Shown one piece after another: positions 1 through 4,496 of a stretch of DNA of 5,369 nucleotides. This DNA comes from Anaerolineae bacterium (lineage in GTDB: Bacteria > Chloroflexota > Anaerolineae > Anaerolineales > Villigracilaceae): the NCBI GenBank assembly GCA_003524705.1, contig DQGV01000333.1:3348-8716 (forward strand). Direction: 5' to 3'. A program made the position numbers and the translations under genes. Under the pieces are notes generated by a model. That model worked only from the letters and a program-made list of their open reading frames with translations. It did not search any database and was not told where the DNA came from. Positions within the stretch are counted from its first letter, which is position 1. Every line of letters starts with the position of its first letter.

Positions 1-360
1 CGTGACCTATCCACACGCTTCGTTTCTACGGGACAATTGATTCAACAACCTCCACGTTGGCTTACGCTGACAGTTTTTGCACAAGCCGCACTCGCGTTGA
101 TTGCATTGATAATTTCAATTCCAGTCATCACAACATATATCCCACAAATTGATACGAATTCATTAATGACTCCATTATTTGAAATTCAATCACTATGGAA
201 CACATGGCTTGATTCACTTTCAACTCTACAACTACCGACAATTCCCGAATTCCCAATTCCCATTATTGAAATGTCAAGTTTGTTACTCGCATTCGCAGGC
301 ATTTTCGTACTATGGATTTTAGGAAATGGATTGTTATTGAGAAATCAAATTCGCAGGTAG
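1..360 (+). CDS. C-terminal part of a two-helix membrane protein (5' end outside window)
   Basis: The reading frame is open from the first base, so this is the last 119 residues of a longer protein. A TTG at 37 could be read as a start, but it has no ribosome binding site and the frame continues upstream. Two hydrophobic segments are visible, at about residues 22-45 and 90-114 of the visible part. A Pro-rich, uncharged stretch lies between them (TLQLPTIPEFPIPII). Arg residues before the first helix and the RNQIRR tail after the second suggest that both ends are cytoplasmic and the loop faces outward. The family is not recognisable from this fragment. A membrane-anchored regulator such as an anti-sigma factor is possible, but no diagnostic motif is in view. 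The stop codon TAG (358-360) lies inside the palindromic repeat that begins at 357. The next gene starts 38 bp downstream on the same strand, so co-transcription is likely. Confidence 0.75.
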   Translation, partial: RDLSTRFVSTGQLIQQPPRWLTLTVFAQAALALIALIISIPVITTYIPQIDTNSLMTPLFEIQSLWNTWLDSLSTLQLPTIPEFPIPIIEMSSLLLAFAGIFVLWILGNGLLLRNQIRR

Positions 361-389
361 AGACACGGCGTCGCCGTGTCCCTACAATA
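357..389. repeat. 33-bp palindromic repeat, copy 1
   Basis: The arms GTAGAGACACGGCG (357-370) and CGCCGTGTCCCTAC (372-385) are inverted complements around T371, with one mismatch (A361 against C381). The whole 33 bp matches 4462-4494 at 32 of 33 positions; the only difference is C381 versus T4486. It supplies the last base of the final Arg codon and the stop codon of the upstream gene, and it ends at the first base of the Shine-Dalgarno sequence of the next gene. No T-run follows, so termination here is unlikely. A REP-like dispersed element or an mRNA-stabilising or translation-modulating hairpin is more plausible. Confidence 0.9.
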
Positions 390-393
390 GGAG
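389..393 (+). promoter_or_regulatory. Shine-Dalgarno sequence fixing the start at 399
   Basis: AGGAG lies five bases before the ATG at 399. It decides between this start and an in-frame ATG at 312, which lies inside the upstream gene, has no ribosome binding site and would add residues encoded by the palindromic repeat. Confidence 0.85.
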
Positions 394-398
394 ACCAC

Positions 399-896
399 AT
401 GACCGAACTTTTTCGTAACATTTTCTTCGTAATCGCATTGACCATCACACTGTCATCATATTTTCTTGTCATCAATGCCTTATTCACAAATCGCGTGAAC
501 AAAACACAACATGTGATTAATCAAACGCCAGGTCGTTCGTTCGGCTTGGGGTTGGTCAATGCTTTATTTTTTGGTGCCATTGGAATCTTCCTATTGATAT
601 TGATTGATGGCAATGCCAATCGTGTTCCTCCAATATTGCGCGTGATTTTGCTTTTCCCAACAATTATCGTGTGGACGTTTTTAATTTCGTTGGCATCTAT
701 TGGTCTAACAAGCATGGTCAAAGTGTTAAGCGAAAGAATCTTTCCAGATTTAACTTCATGGAAGCAAATCGTCTGGGGTTCAGCAGTTTTATGTTTTGCT
801 TGTGCCTTGCCATTGGTCGGTTGGTTTTTGTTAATTCCATGTATCTTGTTTATTGGAATCGGCGCGGCAATATTGGGAATTGTGCAAAAAAACTAA
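399..896 (+). CDS. Small polytopic membrane protein (165 aa), paralogue of the 1052-1585 product
   Basis: This is an integral membrane protein of unknown function. Hydrophobic segments lie at about residues 8-30, 48-69, 78-104 and 123-162. The last is long enough for a helical hairpin, broken at PLVGW (residues 138-142). Arg/Lys-containing loops at 31-47 and 107-122 are probably cytoplasmic. The order of features matches the product of 1052-1585: a TP..F..GL stretch, then a helix, an SIG motif at a helix end, a loop ending in ER or KR, and a final PL(V/I)GW helical pair with a small-residue tail. I therefore read the two as diverged tandem paralogues. The C-terminal half resembles the hydrophobic domain that follows some bactofilin-like proteins in Chloroflexota, but this is from memory and tentative. 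The gene lies 38 bp after the upstream gene and is closed by the terminator at 929-956. Confidence 0.82.
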   Translation: MTELFRNIFFVIALTITLSSYFLVINALFTNRVNKTQHVINQTPGRSFGLGLVNALFFGAIGIFLLILIDGNANRVPPILRVILLFPTIIVWTFLISLASIGLTSMVKVLSERIFPDLTSWKQIVWGSAVLCFACALPLVGWFLLIPCILFIGIGAAILGIVQKN

Positions 897-928
897 ATTA
901 AGAATCTTTCCTCTTTCTTCTTTCACTT

Positions 929-956
929 AAGACGCGCTCGCCCCGCGTCTTTTTTT
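929..956 (+). terminator. Rho-independent terminator
   Basis: The stem AAGACGCG (929-936) pairs perfectly with CGCGTCTT (944-951) around a seven-base loop (937-943). The T-run covers 950-956. It lies 32 bp after the stop codon of the 399-896 gene and ends that transcription unit. The unpaired ACTG that follows begins the heptamer repeats. Confidence 0.9.
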
Positions 957-991
957 ACTGTTCTCTATTCACTATTCTCTGCTCTCTTCCC
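957..991. repeat. Degenerate heptamer tandem repeat (five units)
   Basis: Five consecutive 7-base units can be read: ACTGTTC, TCTATTC, ACTATTC, TCTGCTC, TCTTCCC. They follow a pattern close to WCTRTTC and start immediately after the terminator T-run. The unit ACTGTTC recurs exactly at 1598-1604 in the second repeat block. Such short tandemly repeated sequences are known from cyanobacterial and some other genomes. No function is evident. Confidence 0.75.
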
Positions 992-1051
992 TGCAACTTT
1001 TTCCCCACCATCCCTGTATCCCTTATATCAAACAAACGAAAGGAAATTCTT

Positions 1052-1585
1052 ATGGCAGACATCTCCGCCATCTTTTTCATCTTATTAATCATCGGGGTTG
1101 CATTCCCTGCCATGCTCACGGCATGGTGGCTTTTATTTCCATCACTCATTTCTCGCGCACAAACTCGTGTAGAAAAAACTCCTTGGGCTACATTTTGGAT
1201 GGGATTAATCACCTTGATTGCTTTCGTCGTCCCCATCATTATCCTCTTCGCGCTTCCCTTCGGACCTGCGAAACTGTTCGGCTGGATTTTGCTTGGTCTT
1301 TTGCTGACAATTTCTTCCATCGGTTCAGCAGGCATTGCATCACATTTAGGCAAAAGACTTTCACTCAATAGCAACTTCTCTGCATTGAGCAGTTTCATTC
1401 GCGGAGCAGTGATTCTCGAACTCGCCGCATTCTTTCCACTCATTGGCTGGCTATTTGTATGGATTCCGATGTTAATCATGGCTTTCGGTGCAACTACATT
1501 TGCTTTATTGAATTGGAATCCGAAAGAAAAAGTAAACACGGAAACAAGTAGACAAGTAAACGTCAACCCAGTCTCCAATCTCTAA
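1052..1585 (+). CDS. Small polytopic membrane protein (177 aa) with a repeat-derived tail
   Basis: This is an integral membrane protein of unknown function. The ATG at 1052 is preceded by AAAGGA (1039-1044) at normal spacing. Helices lie at about residues 6-31, 47-70, 73-97 and 117-153, the last a probable hairpin broken at PLIGW (129-133). An Arg-containing cytoplasmic loop (31-46) follows the first helix. The shared helix order, SIG motif, TPWATFW.GL stretch and PLIGW pair indicate paralogy with the 399-896 product, though identity is low. From about residue 157 the protein turns hydrophilic (KEKVNTETSRQVNVNPVSNL). This tail is encoded by degenerate octamer and heptamer tandem repeats that continue past the stop codon, so it is probably not part of the conserved fold. 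The gene is separated from its paralogue by a terminator and so probably has its own promoter within 957-1040. I could not identify convincing -35/-10 boxes there. Confidence 0.82.
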   Translation: MADISAIFFILLIIGVAFPAMLTAWWLLFPSLISRAQTRVEKTPWATFWMGLITLIAFVVPIIILFALPFGPAKLFGWILLGLLLTISSIGSAGIASHLGKRLSLNSNFSALSSFIRGAVILELAAFFPLIGWLFVWIPMLIMAFGATTFALLNWNPKEKVNTETSRQVNVNPVSNL

Positions 1586-1629
1586 TCCCCACTGATTACT
1601 GTTCACTGATTACTAACCAACTGATTACC
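1530..1629. repeat. Octamer then heptamer tandem repeats across a gene end and up to the next start codon
   Basis: From 1530 to 1569, 8-base units run AAGTAAAC, ACGGAAAC, AAGTAGAC, AAGTAAAC, GTCAACCC. From 1573 the period changes to seven: CTCCAAT, CTCTAAT, CCCCACT, GATTACT, GTTCACT, GATTACT, then an eight-base AACCAACT and GATTACC ending at 1629. The block encodes the tail and stop codon (1583-1585) of the upstream gene and abuts the ATG at 1630. The ACTGATT/ACTGTTC phase links it to the repeats at 957-991. Confidence 0.75.
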
Positions 1630-3111
1630 ATGACCCTTTCACGAAGAGACTTCCTCAAACTCGGCGCACTTGTCACTGCTAGCACAGCCCTTGCATCTTG
1701 TGCGCCAGTGTATAGAAAAATCACAGGCGATTTACCCATCACAGCATGGACTCCATTGAATCAACTTGATTTCATGGCGTTGAATAGAATCACCTTTGGA
1801 GCAAGAACTGAAGAAAGAACTCGCTTCTTAGAAATTGGGCTAGCAAATTACATCGAAGAACAACTCAATTTTGAATCAATAGATGATTTTGCTTGTGAAT
1901 TACAACTCTCAACCTTCAAAACACTTGATAAAGATGCCAACGAACTCGAAGGAATCAGCAATCAGCTTTTCGATGGCTATGATAGAGAAACAGTTCCAAA
2001 CGAATTACGTCAAGCCACATTGATTCGTCAACTATATAGCAAACGTCAACTTTACGAAGTCATGGTTGATTTTTGGTCTGACCATTTCAACATCTTTATT
2101 GAAAAAGGTGAATGTTTTTATCTCAAAACAGTAGATGACCGCGAAGTGATTCGCAAACATGCACTCGGCTCATTTCATGATTTAGTATTCACATCCGCAC
2201 ATTCGCCAGCTATGCTCACATATTTGGATAATCAAGTTAACGAAAAAAGTCATCCAAATGAAAATTATGCGCGTGAATTAATGGAACTTCACACATTAGG
2301 CGTTGATGGTGGTTATAGTCAACAAGATGTGATGGAACTCGCCAGATGTTTAACAGGTTGGTCTGTCAAAAAACATTTTTGGTTAGGCGAATTTGTTTTC
2401 CGCGAAGAGCAACATGATACAGGCGTGAAAAATGTTATGGGGTTAACGATTCAACCTGAAGGTCAGAAAGAAGCGGAACGTGTAATTGAAATGCTCACGT
2501 CACATCCTAGCACTGCAAAATTTATCGCCACAAAATTATGCCGTCGTTTTATTGCCGATAATCCGCCACAAGAAATTATCGAAAAAGTTGCGAGAACTTT
2601 TTTACAAACGAATGGCGATATTAAATCTGTTTTGCGTGTTGTCTTGCTGGATGGGCTTGCATACATGCAACCAAAATATAAACGTCCATTAAATTTTGTT
2701 TTATCTGCATCGCGCATGTTGAATATTGAAACGGATGCGGTTGCAATCAATCGTCATTTGTTGCGCATGGGGCAGGGGCATTTCAATCATCCCACGCCTG
2801 ATGGTTATTCAGATTTCAGCGAAACTTGGCAAGGAAATTTAATGCCGCGGTGGCAATTTGCATTTCAATTGATTCGAAATGAAATTGAAGATACTAAACA
2901 TAACCTACAAAATTTGTTAGATGTTTCGCTGACTGAAAATTTGCAAGAAGATATTGATGCAATTTCATCTTTGCTATTAGGCTCGCCAATAGACCGCCTC
3001 ATTCGTGACGGGCTAATTGATTCTGTTTCCTCAGCAGGTGCAAACACTGACGAAGCCTTGCAAATTATTGTTGGCAGTTTAATTGCTTCACCTGCTTTTC
3101 AATGGAGATGA
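1630..3111 (+). CDS. DUF1800 family protein, predicted Tat-exported lipoprotein (493 aa)
   Basis: This protein belongs to the DUF1800 family, whose biochemical role is unknown and which typically sits beside a DUF1501 gene, as here. The N-terminus carries a full twin-arginine motif SRRDFLK (residues 4-10), a hydrophobic stretch and a lipobox LASC with Cys24. It is therefore predicted to be exported folded and lipid-anchored. Family landmarks follow in order: LNRITFGAR (51-59), RQLYSKRQLYEVMVDFW..HFN (133-154), REVIRKHALG.FHDL (171-185), SPAMLTYLDN (192-201), NYARELMELHTLGVDGGYSQ (212-231), LTGW (241-244), HD.GVK..MG (262-271), a Lys/Arg-rich KLCRRF helix (302-307), PTPDGY (388-393) and the closing IASPAFQWR. 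Length is normal and the frame is intact. The start is fixed by the Tat motif. Unusually, no Shine-Dalgarno sequence precedes it; tandem repeats run up to the ATG. The partner gene begins 149 bp downstream. Confidence 0.95.
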   Translation: MTLSRRDFLKLGALVTASTALASCAPVYRKITGDLPITAWTPLNQLDFMALNRITFGARTEERTRFLEIGLANYIEEQLNFESIDDFACELQLSTFKTLDKDANELEGISNQLFDGYDRETVPNELRQATLIRQLYSKRQLYEVMVDFWSDHFNIFIEKGECFYLKTVDDREVIRKHALGSFHDLVFTSAHSPAMLTYLDNQVNEKSHPNENYARELMELHTLGVDGGYSQQDVMELARCLTGWSVKKHFWLGEFVFREEQHDTGVKNVMGLTIQPEGQKEAERVIEMLTSHPSTAKFIATKLCRRFIADNPPQEIIEKVARTFLQTNGDIKSVLRVVLLDGLAYMQPKYKRPLNFVLSASRMLNIETDAVAINRHLLRMGQGHFNHPTPDGYSDFSETWQGNLMPRWQFAFQLIRNEIEDTKHNLQNLLDVSLTENLQEDIDAISSLLLGSPIDRLIRDGLIDSVSSAGANTDEALQIIVGSLIASPAFQWR

Positions 3112-3115
3112 TACT

Positions 3116-3165
3116 CGGTGGTTGAGTAGTCGCGCTCTTGCTCTTTGCGACATATCGAAACCACC
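3116..3165. repeat. Hairpin repeat, left element of an inverted pair
   Basis: The outer stem GGTGGTT (3117-3123) pairs with AACCACC (3159-3165), and the inner stem GTCGC (3129-3133) pairs with GCGAC (3147-3151) around a 13-base loop. The flanks CGGTGGTTGAGTA (3116-3128) and ATATCGAAACCAC (3152-3164) each match the reverse complement of the right element at 12 of 13 positions. It begins five bases after the DUF1800 stop codon. A T-run is missing, so strong termination is not expected. Confidence 0.82.
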
Positions 3166-3194
3166 AATTAAAAGTAAACATTAAATTAAGTGTT

Positions 3195-3242
3195 GTGGTC
3201 TCGATATATTTCTCGCTAACGCTCGAAATTACTCGACCACCG
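3195..3242. repeat. Hairpin repeat, right element of an inverted pair
   Basis: This is the same repeat family as 3116-3165, read on the opposite strand. The outer stem GTGGTC (3195-3200) pairs with GACCAC (3235-3240), and the inner stem ATTTC (3208-3212) pairs with GAAAT (3225-3229) around a 12-base loop. The inner stem occupies exactly the same place as in the left element but has a different sequence. The element ends eight bases before the Shine-Dalgarno sequence of the DUF1501 gene. Confidence 0.8.
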
Positions 3243-3250
3243 TTTGAACT

Positions 3251-3255
3251 GGAGA
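3251..3255 (+). promoter_or_regulatory. Shine-Dalgarno sequence fixing the DUF1501 start at 3261
   Basis: GGAGA lies five bases before the ATG at 3261. It argues against the in-frame TTG at 3138, which would add 41 residues translated from the hairpin repeats. Confidence 0.85.
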
Positions 3256-3260
3256 TAAAA

Positions 3261-4457
3261 ATGTTACACACCTTACCAATGATACAAAAAACTTGGATGC
3301 CACGCCTTGCATTTGCGCCAAAAAATACTGCGCCTCGTGGTGATACATTAGTCGTTGTCTTTCTTCGTGGCGCGGCGGATGTATTAAACATGGTTGTGCC
3401 ACATGGTGAAGATGCATATTATCAGTTACGTCCATCACTTGGAATTGCACGCCCAGATGATTCAAGTGCAAAGAAAGAAGAACGCGCAGTTGACCTTGAT
3501 GGATTCTTTGGTTTGCATCCAAATATGTATCCGTTAATTGATGCGTGGACAGATGAACAACTAGCCATCATTCATGCCTGTGGCGCGCCAGATGAATCAC
3601 GTAGTCACTTCAAAGCCATGGAATTAATGGAACGTGGCGTAGAAGATGAACGCGGACCTGCCTCAGGTTGGATTGGTCGTCATCTTGCAACATTGAATAC
3701 AGGCAATTCATCTCCACTTCGTGCAGTTGGCATGGGAACGAATCCACAACGAAGTTTAAGTGGCTCAGTTCCAGTTTCAGCATTACGCTCGATTGTAGAT
3801 TTTCATTTAGGCGGTGACCAGCAAGCACTTGCTCAAATGCGTTCTGCTTTGAATGTCGTCTATCAAAATGATGTGATGGGACAAGATACATTATCCATTA
3901 TGGATACATTGGAAAAACTTGACCCACTCACATATCAATCCAAAATTCCATATCCTGATTCTGAATTTGGTTTAGCACTTAAACAAACAGCCATGTTAAT
4001 CAAAGCCGAAGTTGGACTCGAAGTCTCTGCTATTGACTTAGGCGGTTGGGATACCCATTTTGCACAAGGTTCTGTCAATGGATTGATGCCAAACTTGATG
4101 AAAGATTTAGCCGAAGGTCTCGCCGCATTTCATGCAGATATGCAAGACCATCAGAATCAATTAACAACCGTCACCATGTCTGAATTTGGGAGACGTGCTT
4201 CTGAAAATGGAAGCCTTGGCACAGACCATGGTCATGGAAGCATGATGATGGTTTTAGGTGGCAATGTGGATGGCGGAAAAGTTCATGGTGAATGGCCTGG
4301 AATGCAAGATGGTCAATTGATTGGACCAGGCGATTTAGCAGTCACAACTGATTATCGTGATGTATTGTCCGAAGTTTTGACAAAGAGATTAAATAACCCC
4401 GCCACGAATGAAATTTTCCCTGAATACCAGCCAGTGATGAGAAATGTTTTGAAATAA
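3261..4457 (+). CDS. DUF1501 family protein without a visible export signal (398 aa)
   Basis: This protein belongs to the DUF1501 family, which shares the alkaline-phosphatase-like fold; its substrate is unknown. Family landmarks are DTLVVVFLRGAADVLNMVVP (28-47), DAYYQLRPSL.I (51-62), DGFFGLHP (80-87), the SHF segment (115-117), GGWDTH (261-266), SEFGRR (307-312), GTDHGHGS (320-327), LGGNV.GG.VHG.WPG (332-347) and TTDYRDVL (362-369). The Asp and His residues in GGWDTH and TDHGHG are the likely metal or active-site positions by analogy with the superfamily. Many relatives begin with a Tat signal. This one starts MLHTLPMIQKTWMPRLAFAP, with no twin arginine and no hydrophobic core; MPRLAFA resembles the tail end of such a signal. 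The gene follows the DUF1800 gene by 149 bp, most of it hairpin repeats, and the two are probably co-transcribed. It converges on the gene at 4497-5369, with the 33-bp palindrome between them. Confidence 0.95.
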   Translation: MLHTLPMIQKTWMPRLAFAPKNTAPRGDTLVVVFLRGAADVLNMVVPHGEDAYYQLRPSLGIARPDDSSAKKEERAVDLDGFFGLHPNMYPLIDAWTDEQLAIIHACGAPDESRSHFKAMELMERGVEDERGPASGWIGRHLATLNTGNSSPLRAVGMGTNPQRSLSGSVPVSALRSIVDFHLGGDQQALAQMRSALNVVYQNDVMGQDTLSIMDTLEKLDPLTYQSKIPYPDSEFGLALKQTAMLIKAEVGLEVSAIDLGGWDTHFAQGSVNGLMPNLMKDLAEGLAAFHADMQDHQNQLTTVTMSEFGRRASENGSLGTDHGHGSMMMVLGGNVDGGKVHGEWPGMQDGQLIGPGDLAVTTDYRDVLSEVLTKRLNNPATNEIFPEYQPVMRNVLK

Positions 4458-4458
4458 A

Positions 4459-4493
4459 ATTGTAGAGACACGGCGTCGCCGTGTCTCTACAAT
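4459..4493. repeat. 33-bp palindromic repeat, copy 2; possible terminator for the minus-strand gene
   Basis: This is a perfect inverted repeat with 17-bp arms (4459-4475 and 4477-4493) around T4476. It shares 32 of 33 bases with copy 1 (4462-4494 against 357-389). It fills the 39-bp gap between two convergent stop codons. Read from the minus strand, the stem is followed by TTTATTTC, which is T-rich enough for a moderate intrinsic terminator of the CAP-protein gene. Read from the plus strand, AATAAATTAA follows, so termination in that direction is weaker. Confidence 0.88.
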
Positions 4494-4496
4494 AAA

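Noticed and set aside
357..389. Palindrome copy 1 considered as an intrinsic terminator
   Set aside because: The stem is followed by AATAGGAG, with no T-run, and the next gene starts at once; read-through is more likely.
312..398. Upstream in-frame ATG extending the 399-896 protein by 29 residues
   Set aside because: It lies inside the preceding gene, has no Shine-Dalgarno sequence and would translate the palindromic repeat; AGGAG at 389-393 fits the ATG at 399.
955..1578. Long minus-strand open frame (207 codons) opposite the 1052-1585 gene
   Set aside because: The plus-strand frame has a good ribosome binding site, clear transmembrane helices and a paralogue next door. The minus-strand product has no recognisable domain, and its end is translated from heptamer repeats and the terminator region.
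957..1629. Short repeats considered as a CRISPR array
   Set aside because: The units are 7-8 bases and contiguous, with no unique spacers, and there are no cas genes in the window.
3138..3260. TTG start extending the DUF1501 protein by 41 residues
   Set aside because: The extension translates the hairpin repeats and does not resemble a signal peptide of the family; GGAGA at 3251-3255 fits the ATG at 3261.
3112..3260. Gap searched for a riboswitch or a promoter for the DUF1501 gene
   Set aside because: Apart from the two hairpin repeats and an AT-rich stretch at 3166-3190, no known riboswitch core or convincing -35/-10 pair could be seen.
357..4494. The two palindrome copies considered as ends of a transposon carrying the genes between them
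   Set aside because: No transposase or integrase lies between them and no target-site duplication is visible; each copy is a self-contained palindrome, as expected of a dispersed small repeat.
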